64,000 bases of DNA from Allomesorhizobium sp043769475 (GTDB taxonomy: Bacteria; Pseudomonadota; Alphaproteobacteria; Rhizobiales; Rhizobiaceae): positions 4,402,001-4,466,000 of the forward strand of contig NZ_CP171729.1 of the NCBI RefSeq assembly GCF_043769475.1, read 5' to 3'. How positions within the stretch are numbered: the first letter of the stretch is position 1; each line of letters begins with the position of its first letter. A model generated the notes under the pieces. It was not told the origin of the DNA. It was given only the letters and a program-made list of their open reading frames with translations, and did no database searches. Position numbers and translations under genes: made by a program. Shown here in pieces: positions 48,641 through 56,635 of this stretch.

Positions 48641-50416
48641 ATGGTCGATGTCACACCTGGCGCCGTGGATGTCATCCCGCCGGCCGAAGTGCCGGAGGTC
48701 GAACTTTACCATCCGCATAGCTGGTGGACCAAATACGTCTTCTCGCAGGACGCGAAGGTCATAGCCATCCAGTATTCGGGCACCGCGATTGCCATCGGCA
48801 TGGTGGCGCTGGTGCTGTCGTGGCTGATGCGGCTGCAGCTCGGCTTCCCCGGCACCTTCGACTTCATCACGCCCGAAGCCTATTACCAGTTCATCACCAT
48901 GCACGGCATGATCATGGTGATCTACCTGCTCACCGCGCTCTTCCTCGGCGGCTTCGGCAACTATCTCATCCCGCTGATGGTCGGCGCGCGGGACATGGTG
49001 TTCCCCTATGTGAACATGCTCTCCTACTGGATCTACCTGCTGGCGGTGCTGGTGCTGGTCGCGAGCTTCTTCGCCCCCGGCGGCCCGACCGGCGCCGGCT
49101 GGACGCTCTATCCGCCGCAGGCGATCCTCGGCGGCACGCCCGGCGGCCAGCAGGCCGGCATCATCCTGATGCTGGTCTCGCTGATCCTGTTCATCATCGG
49201 CTTCACCATGGGCGGCCTGAACTATGTCGTCACCGTGCTGCAGGGCCGCGCCCGCGGCATGACGCTGATGCGCATGCCCTTGACCGTGTGGGGCATCTTC
49301 ACCGCCACCGTGATGGCGCTGCTCGCCTTCCCGGCACTGTTCGTCGCCAGCGTGATGATGCTGTTCGACCGCGTCCTCGGCACCAGCTTCTTCATGCCGG
49401 CGCTGGTCGAGATGGGCGAGCAGCTGAGCTATGGCGGCGGCAGCCCGATCCTGTTCCAGCACCTGTTCTGGTTCTTCGGCCACCCGGAGGTCTATATCGT
49501 AGCGCTGCCCGCCTTCGGCATCGTCTCCGACCTGATCTCGACCCATGCGCGGAAAAACATCTTCGGCTACCGCATGATGGTGTGGGCGATCGTCGGCATC
49601 GGCGCGCTCTCCTTCATCGTCTGGGCGCACCACATGTATGTCTCGGGCATGCATCCTTATTTCGGCTTCTTCTTTGCAACAACAACACTGATCATCGCGG
49701 TTCCCACCGCCATCAAGGTCTACAACTGGGTGCTGACGCTGTGGCGCGGCGACATCCACCTGACCATCCCGATGCTATTTGCGCTGGCTTTCATCGTCAC
49801 CTTCGTCAATGGCGGGCTGACGGGGCTGTTCCTCGGCAATGTTGTTGTTGACGTACCGCTCTCGGATACGATGTTCGTCGTCGCGCATTTCCACATGGTC
49901 ATGGGCGTCGCGCCGATCCTCGTTATCTTCGGCGCGATCTATCACTGGTACCCGAAAATCACCGGGCGGATGCTGAACGAGGCGCTGGGCCAGTTCCACT
50001 TCTGGGTCACCTTCGTCGGTGCCTATGCGATCTTCTTCCCGATGCACTATGTCGGGCTGGTCGGCGTGCCCCGCCGCTATCCCGAGATCGGCGAGCCGGC
50101 CTTCATCACCGCGCCGATAGAGAATCTCAACGCCTTCATCTCCGTGGCGGCACTGGTCGTCGGCTTCGCCCAACTGGTATTCCTCTTCAACCTGATCTGG
50201 AGCATCTGGAACGGCCGCGAGGCGGGCGGCAATCCGTGGCGCGCCACCACGCTGGAATGGCAGACGTCCGAAACGCCGCCTCCGCACGGCAATTTCGGCA
50301 AGGAGCTGCCGATCGTCTATCGCTGGGCCTATGATTACAGCGTGCCGGGAGCGAAAGAAGATTTCATCGCCCAGAACGATCCCGGCACCGGCAGGCCCGC
50401 CACGGGGCTGGCATGA
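48641..50416 (+). CDS. ctaD: Cytochrome c oxidase subunit I
   Basis: The 591-residue heme-copper core has 12 helices, the binuclear-centre HPEVYIVALPAFGIVSDLIS with the CuB/Tyr region, and WAHHMYVSGMHPYFGFFFA with its two His ligands. The late VVAHFHMVMGVAPILVIFGA carries the last heme His ligands. Family A features are present. It overlaps the next subunit by four bases (50413-50416). Confidence 0.96.
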   Translation: MVDVTPGAVDVIPPAEVPEVELYHPHSWWTKYVFSQDAKVIAIQYSGTAIAIGMVALVLSWLMRLQLGFPGTFDFITPEAYYQFITMHGMIMVIYLLTALFLGGFGNYLIPLMVGARDMVFPYVNMLSYWIYLLAVLVLVASFFAPGGPTGAGWTLYPPQAILGGTPGGQQAGIILMLVSLILFIIGFTMGGLNYVVTVLQGRARGMTLMRMPLTVWGIFTATVMALLAFPALFVASVMMLFDRVLGTSFFMPALVEMGEQLSYGGGSPILFQHLFWFFGHPEVYIVALPAFGIVSDLISTHARKNIFGYRMMVWAIVGIGALSFIVWAHHMYVSGMHPYFGFFFATTTLIIAVPTAIKVYNWVLTLWRGDIHLTIPMLFALAFIVTFVNGGLTGLFLGNVVVDVPLSDTMFVVAHFHMVMGVAPILVIFGAIYHWYPKITGRMLNEALGQFHFWVTFVGAYAIFFPMHYVGLVGVPRRYPEIGEPAFITAPIENLNAFISVAALVVGFAQLVFLFNLIWSIWNGREAGGNPWRATTLEWQTSETPPPHGNFGKELPIVYRWAYDYSVPGAKEDFIAQNDPGTGRPATGLA

Positions 50417-51117
50417 GCGTCGTACTGGTATTCCTGCTTGTGATCGCCGGCATCGCCGGTTGGTGGCTCTTGAACCAGGGCGTGATGTCGAAGCCCTGGC
50501 TGGAGCACGGGCCGGCCGGCGCTTTGCCCGAAATCGACGTGACAGGCATGCCGACCGCCAAAATCGGCCTCGGCGTGTTCCTGGCAGTCGTGGGGTGCTT
50601 GTTCGCGCTGTTTGCGAGTGCTTATTTCATGCGCATGGAGCTGTCGGACTGGCAGCCGCTGCCGATACCGCGCCTGCTGTGGCTCAACACCGGCGTGCTG
50701 GTTCTTTCCAGCGTCGCGCTGCAATGCGCGGTGGTGGCCGCCCGCCGCGGCCAGATCGATATGGTGCGGCTCGGCCTCGTCACCAGCGGTTTCACGACGC
50801 TCGCCTTCCTCGCCGGGCAACTGGCGGCGTGGCGCGAGCTTTCAGCAAGCGGCTACCTGCTCGTCTCCAACCCGGCCAACAGTTTTTTCTACATGATCAC
50901 CGGCATGCACGGCCTGCACATTGTCGGCGGCCTGGTGGCGCTCGCCCGGACGACGGCGGGCGCCTGGGGAAAATACTCCCCCGACCGGCTGCGGCTCAGC
51001 GTGGAACTGTGCGCCATGTACTGGCATTTCCTGCTCTTCGTCTGGCTCGCGGTCTTCGTGCTTCTGGCCGGCTGGGCCGCCGACTTCATCGACATTTGCC
51101 GACAACTGCTGACCTGA
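50413..51117 (+). CDS. Cytochrome c oxidase subunit III-like protein (first copy)
   Basis: The 234-residue protein has about six hydrophobic segments. Its late SGYLLVSNPANSFFYMITGM and HGLHIVGGLVALA, with VELCAMYWHFLLFVWLAVFV, are subunit III features (the family HGLHVxxG and YWHFVxxVW blocks). A second, canonical subunit III gene follows, so this is a divergent duplicate or a distinct accessory subunit. It lies within the operon, with a four-base overlap to ctaD. Confidence 0.85.
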   Translation: MSVVLVFLLVIAGIAGWWLLNQGVMSKPWLEHGPAGALPEIDVTGMPTAKIGLGVFLAVVGCLFALFASAYFMRMELSDWQPLPIPRLLWLNTGVLVLSSVALQCAVVAARRGQIDMVRLGLVTSGFTTLAFLAGQLAAWRELSASGYLLVSNPANSFFYMITGMHGLHIVGGLVALARTTAGAWGKYSPDRLRLSVELCAMYWHFLLFVWLAVFVLLAGWAADFIDICRQLLT

Positions 51118-51129
51118 AGGACAAAGCGG

Positions 51130-51852
51130 ATGGCAGAGACGACGCTGACGAACACAACCGGGATCGGCCCGCGGCCGGACGGCTTGCGAGGCATCGCTTC
51201 GGACTGGTCGTCCGACCAGCGGGCGTTCAAGAACGTCTCCTGGGGGAAGGCCATGATGTGGATCTTCCTCCTCTCCGACACGTTCATCTTCGGTTGCTTC
51301 CTGCTCTCCTACATGACCGCGCGCATGTCGACCGTGACGCCATGGCCCAATGCGAGCGAGGTTTTCAGCCTGCATATCGGCGATGTCAGCGTTCCGCTGC
51401 TCCTGATCGCCATCATGACTTTCGTCCTGATCTCGTCGTCCGGCACCATGGCGATGGCGGTCATGCAGGGCTACCGGCGCAACCGCAAGATGTCGGCGAT
51501 CCTGATGCTGGTCACCGCCGCGCTTGGCGCGACCTTCGTCGGCATGCAGGCCTTCGAATGGACCAAGCTGATCAGCGAGGGCGTGCGGCCATGGGGCAAT
51601 CCGTGGGGGGCGGAGCAGTTCGGCGCGACCTTCTTCATGATCACCGGCTTCCACGGCACCCATGTCACGATCGGCGTGATCTTCCTGATCATCGTTGCCC
51701 GAAAAGTCTGGCGCGGCGATTACGATGTCGGCGAACGGGGGTTCTTCACGAGCCGGCGAGGCAATTACGAGAGCGTCGAGATCATGGGCCTTTACTGGCA
51801 CTTCGTCGATCTCGTCTGGGTCTTCATCTTCGCATTTTTCTATCTTTGGTGA
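51130..51852 (+). CDS. Cytochrome c oxidase subunit III
   Basis: The 240-residue subunit has WGKAMMWIFLLSDTFIFGCF, then MQAFEWTKLISEGVRPWGNP, GATFFMITGFHGTHVTIGVI and GLYWHFVDLVWVFIFAFFYL, the standard heme-copper oxidase subunit III blocks. Subunit III stabilises the core and may store oxygen. It lies 12 bases after the first subunit III-like gene and nine bases before subunit IV. Confidence 0.95.
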   Translation: MAETTLTNTTGIGPRPDGLRGIASDWSSDQRAFKNVSWGKAMMWIFLLSDTFIFGCFLLSYMTARMSTVTPWPNASEVFSLHIGDVSVPLLLIAIMTFVLISSSGTMAMAVMQGYRRNRKMSAILMLVTAALGATFVGMQAFEWTKLISEGVRPWGNPWGAEQFGATFFMITGFHGTHVTIGVIFLIIVARKVWRGDYDVGERGFFTSRRGNYESVEIMGLYWHFVDLVWVFIFAFFYLW

Positions 51853-51861
51853 GAGGCGGAC

Positions 51862-52257
51862 ATGGCTGAAGCAACGGTACACGGCTCGGAACATAGCGCG
51901 CATGCTCACGGGCACGACGCGTTGGCGACGACGGCGCATGCGGAGGTGCATCAGGAGCACCCGATCAGGCTCTATCTCATAGTCTGGGGGTGGCTGTTCA
52001 TTCTCAGCGCCTGCTCCTATTTCGTCGACTATGCCGGTTTCGAGGGCTATCTCAGATGGACCCTGATCCTGATCTTCATGGTGCTGAAGGCGGGGCTGAT
52101 CGTCGCCGTGTTCATGCATATGGCATTCGAACGGCCAGCGCTCAGCTGGGCAATCCTGCTGCCGCCGGTGGCGGTGCTGGTTTTCGTAGCGCTGATGGTG
52201 TTCGAGGCCGACTATACGGCCCTGACGCGCCTGAACTTCTTCGGCACGGGCGGATAG
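51862..52257 (+). CDS. Cytochrome c oxidase subunit IV family protein
   Basis: The 131-residue protein has a His-rich N-terminus (about residues 8-34, including HSAHAHGHDALATTAHAEVH) and three hydrophobic segments with LILIFMVLKAGLIVAVFMHM, the bacterial subunit IV (CyoD/CtaF-like) motif. It is the last gene of the oxidase operon. A hairpin follows. The His-rich head could bind copper, which is speculation. Confidence 0.9.
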   Translation: MAEATVHGSEHSAHAHGHDALATTAHAEVHQEHPIRLYLIVWGWLFILSACSYFVDYAGFEGYLRWTLILIFMVLKAGLIVAVFMHMAFERPALSWAILLPPVAVLVFVALMVFEADYTALTRLNFFGTGG

Positions 52258-52274
52258 GGTCGAAGGGCGGGGAT

Positions 52275-52297
52275 GACCGGCGCAGAATGCGCCGGTC
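52275..52297. terminator. Hairpin between convergent genes
   Basis: GACCGGCGCA (52275-52284) pairs perfectly with TGCGCCGGTC (52288-52297). It lies 17 bases after the subunit IV stop and 18 bases past the end of the opposing DUF2189 gene. There is no clear U-run, so its strength is uncertain. Confidence 0.5.
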
Positions 52298-52315
52298 GTA
52301 ACAAAGAAAAGCTTG

Positions 52316-53149
52316 TCAGCGCTGGACGCGCCGCCTCTTGGCCGGCGGGGTTTCGACCACCTTCCGGTAGAGATGCCAGGTCGAGTGGCCGAGCACCGGG
52401 ATGACGATGGCGAGGCCGACAAAGAGCGGCAGCGACCCCAGGAAGAGCGCGACCGCGACGATCAGTCCCCACAATAATATCGGAACTGGATTCGTAATCA
52501 TGGCCTGCGCGGACGTCTGGAGCGCGGCAGCCGCGCCGACGTCCCGGTCGAGCAGGAGCGGAAAGGTGATGACTGTGCTCAGAACGACCACCGCGAACAG
52601 GAAGCCGGCCAGGTTGCCCAGGATGATCAGGGTCCAGCCTCGTTCGGTGGTGAGCACGTCGGCGACAAACGCCGTAATGGATGCCGGCACGTCTGCGCCG
52701 TACAGCCAGTTGAACAGCGCCTGCGCTGTAAGCAGCCAGGCTACGAACAGCCCCACCAGCAAGACACCGACCGCGATGATGGCGGGGATAGCCGGGGAGT
52801 TACGCACCTCGAGCGCATGCGTCCAGGACGTGTCGAGGTTGAGTTCCCGCCGCCGGCTTATTTCATAGAGACCGATCGCGGCCAATGGTCCAAGCAGGGC
52901 GAATCCCGTCGCGAGCGGATATATCAACTGCAGCGCGTTGCCGCCCGAGGACCACGTGATCAGGATCACACCGACGACGGGGTAGATCAGGCATAGAAAT
53001 ACGTAATGCGACGGCTTATCCCAGAAATCGTCCAGCCCCCGGCGCAGTGCATCGAATATATCCGCAATCGTGATGCGACGAACCGTGGGTTGAACCACGG
53101 CCTTCTTTTGGTTGGGGCCTGCAAGCACGTGAAAATTCGCCATGACCAT
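52316..53149 (-). CDS. DUF2189 integral membrane protein
   Basis: The 277-residue protein has a soluble N-terminus (VRRITIADIFDALRRGLDDF), then YVFLCLIYPVVGVILITWSS, FALLGPLAAIGLYEISRRRE and about five more hydrophobic segments, ending VLGHSTWHLYRKVVE. This is the DUF2189 family, of unknown function, frequent near cytochrome oxidase genes in rhizobia. AGGAGG lies five bases before ATG 53149, which fixes the start; a second ATG follows at 53143. Confidence 0.92.
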   Translation of the reverse strand: MVMANFHVLAGPNQKKAVVQPTVRRITIADIFDALRRGLDDFWDKPSHYVFLCLIYPVVGVILITWSSGGNALQLIYPLATGFALLGPLAAIGLYEISRRRELNLDTSWTHALEVRNSPAIPAIIAVGVLLVGLFVAWLLTAQALFNWLYGADVPASITAFVADVLTTERGWTLIILGNLAGFLFAVVVLSTVITFPLLLDRDVGAAAALQTSAQAMITNPVPILLWGLIVAVALFLGSLPLFVGLAIVIPVLGHSTWHLYRKVVETPPAKRRRVQR

Positions 53150-53357
53150 TTTTCCTCCTGGACCAGGTCCGGTGTGGTCGCGATTCACGGTGCTGCCGTC
53201 CAGCGTGACTGGCCACGCGAAACCGCGACCTGCACCGCGCTCAACATAACTTGCCTGGGACGATTTGTCGCCCCCCGCCGACGCACTTCGAGCCGCTCTT
53301 CTGGCGTTGCCGGCCGTTCTTCGCTACTCTTGCCGAAACGGCTTTGGGGATCAGGCG

Positions 53358-53438
53358 ATGGACGCAAAGACGGTGTTCATTGTCGGCCTGGGCACGGCCA
53401 TCCTGCTTCTGCTCGGCTTCTGCGCAACGCCGTTGTGA
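53358..53438 (+). CDS. Possible 26-residue membrane microprotein
   Basis: ATG 53358 starts a 26-residue frame (MDAKTVFIVGLGTAILLLLG and a short Cys-containing end) with one hydrophobic helix and GGGGATCAGG before it. It lies between the DUF2189 gene and ctaB, with no family support. The hydrophobic composition and ribosome site are suggestive only. Confidence 0.25.
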   Translation: MDAKTVFIVGLGTAILLLLGFCATPL

Positions 53439-53448
53439 ACGCCTCGCC

Positions 53449-54378
53449 TCAACCGCCGGCAAGCGCCCGCTGAGCGATGCTGTCGGCCAAGAGCACGGCG
53501 AAAATCGCAAAAAGGTAGATGATCGAATAAGCAAACAGCGTCTTGGCGTTTCTCATTTTCGCGTCGGCGCTGGCCAGGGCCTTCCAGGCATACCAGACGA
53601 AGCCCGCGCCGAGCGCGGCCGACACCAGCCCATAGACACCGCTCGCGAAACCGAACAGCCAGGGCGCCACGCCGACGGGCGCGAGCAGCAGCGAATAGGC
53701 GAGGATCTGTTTTCGGGTCGACGCCTCGCCTGCGACATTCGGCATCATAGGGATCCCGGCCGCACCGTAGTCGCCGGCCTTGAAGAGAGCGAGCGCCCAA
53801 AAATGCGGCGGCGTCCACAAGAAGATGATCAGGAACAGGATGAAGCTTTCCATGCCGACCGATCCCGCGGCGGCGGCCCAGCCGATCACCGGCGGGAGCG
53901 CGCCGGCGGCCCCGCCAATGACTATGTTCTGCGGCGTCGAGCGCTTCAGCCACATCGTGTAGACGACGATATAGAAGAATATGGTGAAGGCCAGAAGCGA
54001 GGCCGCGAGCCAGCCGGCCAGCATGCCGAGCGCCATGACCGAGAGCATGGCGAGAAGCAGTCCGAAGCCGAGGGCCTCGCCGGGCATCACGCGCCCGGAA
54101 GGGATGGGCCGCCCCGATGTGCGCGACATCACCGCGTCGATGTCGGCGTCGTACCACATGTTCAGCGCTCCGGCCGCGCCTGCGCCAAGCGCGATGGCCA
54201 GGATCGCGGTGACCGCCACGGCCGGATTGATGACGCCGGGCGCGGCCACAAGACCGACAAATGCGGTGAAGACGGCAAGCGCCATGACGCGGGGTTTCAG
54301 AAGAGCGAAGAAATCGCCGGCCGTCGCCCCGCCGATGGGGACGCCAGCTTCGTTGAAACGGCTCTCCCTGTCCGACAT
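53449..54378 (-). CDS. ctaB: Protoheme IX farnesyltransferase (heme O synthase)
   Basis: CtaB attaches a farnesyl group to heme B, giving heme O for the oxidase. The 309-residue UbiA-family protein has the first Asp-rich motif DADIDAVMSRTSGRP, then RVMPGEALGFGLLLAMLSVM and the second motif TPPHFWALALFKAGDYGAAG. About nine hydrophobic segments are present. It is the oxidase-linked gene on the opposite strand, convergent with nothing but the microprotein. Confidence 0.95.
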   Translation of the reverse strand: MSDRESRFNEAGVPIGGATAGDFFALLKPRVMALAVFTAFVGLVAAPGVINPAVAVTAILAIALGAGAAGALNMWYDADIDAVMSRTSGRPIPSGRVMPGEALGFGLLLAMLSVMALGMLAGWLAASLLAFTIFFYIVVYTMWLKRSTPQNIVIGGAAGALPPVIGWAAAAGSVGMESFILFLIIFLWTPPHFWALALFKAGDYGAAGIPMMPNVAGEASTRKQILAYSLLLAPVGVAPWLFGFASGVYGLVSAALGAGFVWYAWKALASADAKMRNAKTLFAYSIIYLFAIFAVLLADSIAQRALAGG

Positions 54379-54516
54379 TTCAGACGACCACCGATTGCGA
54401 CCGTCAGCCTAGCAGTCCCTGTTCCATTTGCAATTGCGGGACGGCGGAGATCGGCGTTCTCCCCCGGCAAACCTTTCCCGCCAAGGCCCGCGCATCGCAC
54501 TGGTCCCTCGCGGCGG

Positions 54517-55404
54517 TCAGCGGCGCAGATTGACCACCGCCACGCCGCCGAGCGCCAGCGCGCCGCCCAGGATTCCGAGGCTGGTCGGGACTTCGCCGAG
54601 CCAGAGAAAGCCGATCAGCGTCGCCACCGGCGGCACGCAATAGAGGAAGTTGGAGGCGCGCGAGGCAGGCAGGCGCGACAGCGCCACTGCCCAGCTGGCG
54701 TAGGCGACGAGACCCGGCACGATGCCGAGATAGATCGCGGCCATCAGGCCTTCCGTGCTCGCCGCCGAGGCCTGCGACAGCGCGCTGGACAAGGCCGGCG
54801 ACAGGCACAGTGCACCAAACACCATGTTCCACGCCGACACGGTCAGCGGCTTGTGGCGGGCGAAAAGCGGTTTTTGCACGATCGTGTTGGTGGCGGTGCA
54901 GACCGCGGCGCCAAGGATCAGCAGCGCGCCGCGGTCGAAGCTCAGGCCCTGGCCTTCCCCGAGCGCGATGATGCCGATGCCGGTGAAGGAGAGGAAGGTT
55001 CCGGCCCAAGCCAGAGCCGAGAACCGCTCGCCAAGCACGATCATCGCGAAACCGGCGGTCATGATCGGGCTCACATTGATGATGAAGCTCGCGGCGCCAG
55101 CCGAAACGGTGAGCTCGCCGTAGTTGAGAAGCGCGGTATAGATCGCCACGAAGACTAGGCCGCCGGTCGCGAAGCGCCATACCTCCTTGAGCGCCGGAAG
55201 CGGCGGACGGGCGATAAGCATGAAGATCGCGGCCGGCACGGCGGCGATTGCGAAGCGCAGCGCGCCGAGTTCCAGCGGGCCGAAGGCGGCGAGGCCTGCG
55301 CGTATGGCCGGAAATGCCGACGCCCAGGCGACGACGGTCACCGCAACCGCGGCTATCGCGATCGGATCGGCCGGGCGGGCGAGGGTGACGGTGGTGGCGG
55401 TCAT
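54517..55404 (-). CDS. DMT-family (EamA) transporter
   Basis: The 295-residue protein has ten hydrophobic segments and two EamA repeats: ASAFPAIRAGLAAFGPLELG in the first, and GAALCTATNTI-type and PVATLIGFLWLGEVPTSLGI in the second. The DMT superfamily exports metabolites such as amino acids. The substrate is unknown. It is divergent from a LysR regulator 87-93 bases away, which probably controls it. Confidence 0.92.
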   Translation of the reverse strand: MTATTVTLARPADPIAIAAVAVTVVAWASAFPAIRAGLAAFGPLELGALRFAIAAVPAAIFMLIARPPLPALKEVWRFATGGLVFVAIYTALLNYGELTVSAGAASFIINVSPIMTAGFAMIVLGERFSALAWAGTFLSFTGIGIIALGEGQGLSFDRGALLILGAAVCTATNTIVQKPLFARHKPLTVSAWNMVFGALCLSPALSSALSQASAASTEGLMAAIYLGIVPGLVAYASWAVALSRLPASRASNFLYCVPPVATLIGFLWLGEVPTSLGILGGALALGGVAVVNLRR

Positions 55405-55497
55405 GGTCTGTCTCTTTCAGCGGTATGGGCTTTCGGCGAAAGGAAGCGCCAGGCACAGCCTGTTGACAAACGAATAAATCGAGGCTCAGCTGTGAGT

Positions 55498-56424
55498 ATG
55501 GATCACAGCTCGCAACCGATACTGCCGCTTGAGACACTGCGCGCCTTCGAGGCGGCCGCGCGCATGGGCAGCTTTTCCTCGGCAGCCGAGTGGCTGAACC
55601 TCACGCATGGCGCGGTCAGCCGCCAGATCGCCAAGCTGGAGGCGTGGCTTGGCCTGAAGCTGTTCGAGCGCGGCGCGCGCGGCGTTTCGCTGACGCTGGA
55701 AGGCCAGCGCCTCTATCTGCGCACAAACGAGGCCTTCGCGCTGATAGCAGACACGACCGACCGCTGGAGCGGACCACGCGGCGCCGCAGTGGTGCGGCTG
55801 ACCTCGATCCCGTCGATTGGCGCGCTGTGGCTGATGCCTCGCCTTTCGGCGCTGGAAAACGGCCCAACGAAACTGCAGATCGTGCTCGACATCGACATCC
55901 ACCAATCGGATCTCGACGAGGAAGGCATCGATATTTCGATACGCTGCGGGCGCGGGCGCATACCCGGCCGGGTGTCGGTCGAGCTGTTCGAGGAATGGTG
56001 TTTTCCGATCGCTTCGCCGGCGCTGGCGAGCACGATCGGCTCCGGCCGGCCCGAGCGCCTGCTCGATTACCCGCTGATCCACGATTCGGATGCGTCCGGC
56101 TGGCGCGCCTGGTTCGGTGAACAGGGCATCGACTACCGGCCGCGGCCGCAGGACCGGCGCTTCGAGGATTACAACCTCGTGCTCGCCGCGGCGGCGCACG
56201 GCCTCGGCGTCGCGCTGGCCAGGCCGCCGCTGACGGCGAGCCAGATCGAAGCCGGCCGCATCATGGCGGTGGACGACAAGCGGGTGCGCAATCCGGTGTC
56301 CTACTGGATGGACCGGCCTGTCGGCCGGCCACGGCCCGCGGCAGCCGATTTGGCCCGGCGCATCGGCGACGCCGCAGGCCTCGACCCGCAGGCCGTCGAG
56401 GAGTTTCTTCAGGCGGAGAGGTAA
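55498..56424 (+). CDS. LysR-family regulator (GcvA type)
   Basis: The 308-residue protein has the N-terminal winged helix: PLETLRAFEAAARMGSFSSA, then LNLTHGAVSRQIAKLEAWLG, typical of the GcvA/AmpR subgroup. The C-terminal ligand domain continues to about 300. The ATG at 55498 is chosen; a GTG two codons earlier is possible. The divergent EamA transporter is the likely target. GTTGACAAACGAATAAATC upstream probably includes its promoter. Confidence 0.9.
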   Translation: MDHSSQPILPLETLRAFEAAARMGSFSSAAEWLNLTHGAVSRQIAKLEAWLGLKLFERGARGVSLTLEGQRLYLRTNEAFALIADTTDRWSGPRGAAVVRLTSIPSIGALWLMPRLSALENGPTKLQIVLDIDIHQSDLDEEGIDISIRCGRGRIPGRVSVELFEEWCFPIASPALASTIGSGRPERLLDYPLIHDSDASGWRAWFGEQGIDYRPRPQDRRFEDYNLVLAAAAHGLGVALARPPLTASQIEAGRIMAVDDKRVRNPVSYWMDRPVGRPRPAAADLARRIGDAAGLDPQAVEEFLQAER

Positions 56425-56635
56425 GCAGCTACTTACATTCGCCAAGGTCCAAGTTCGAGGCGGCCCGACTGAAATCGGTTGCATTGTGGACGACAATTCC
56501 GCTTTGCCGCCGCGCAACAATATTTCCTTCTCTGGCCCAGTTGCCGGGACCGTAGATATGCTGAATTGTGAAGCGTCCTAGGGCAGAACGGCCAGTGCAT
56601 GGCCGCATTGTGCGACGCTGCAATGGAGTGGTGCC
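56425..56635. other. Intergenic region before the Dpp operon
   Basis: About 210 bases hold the promoter and leader of the Dpp operon. The minus strand reads as protein-like (GPGNWAREGNIVARRQSGI and NATDFSRAASNLDLGECK, about 56429-56575), but no start codon or family is found; it may be a gene remnant. GAGTGGTGCC precedes the ATG at 56636. Confidence 0.3.

Noticed and set aside
47657..49759. A 700-residue frame opposite the cytochrome oxidase genes
   Set aside because: It is a low-complexity Asp/His/Arg/Gly-rich antisense shadow of coxB and ctaD, a common artefact of high-GC coding DNA.
53251..55158. A 635-residue plus-strand frame across ctaB and the EamA gene
   Set aside because: Antisense shadow of two well-identified membrane protein genes; the composition is Arg/Gly/Asp-rich and no domain is recognisable.
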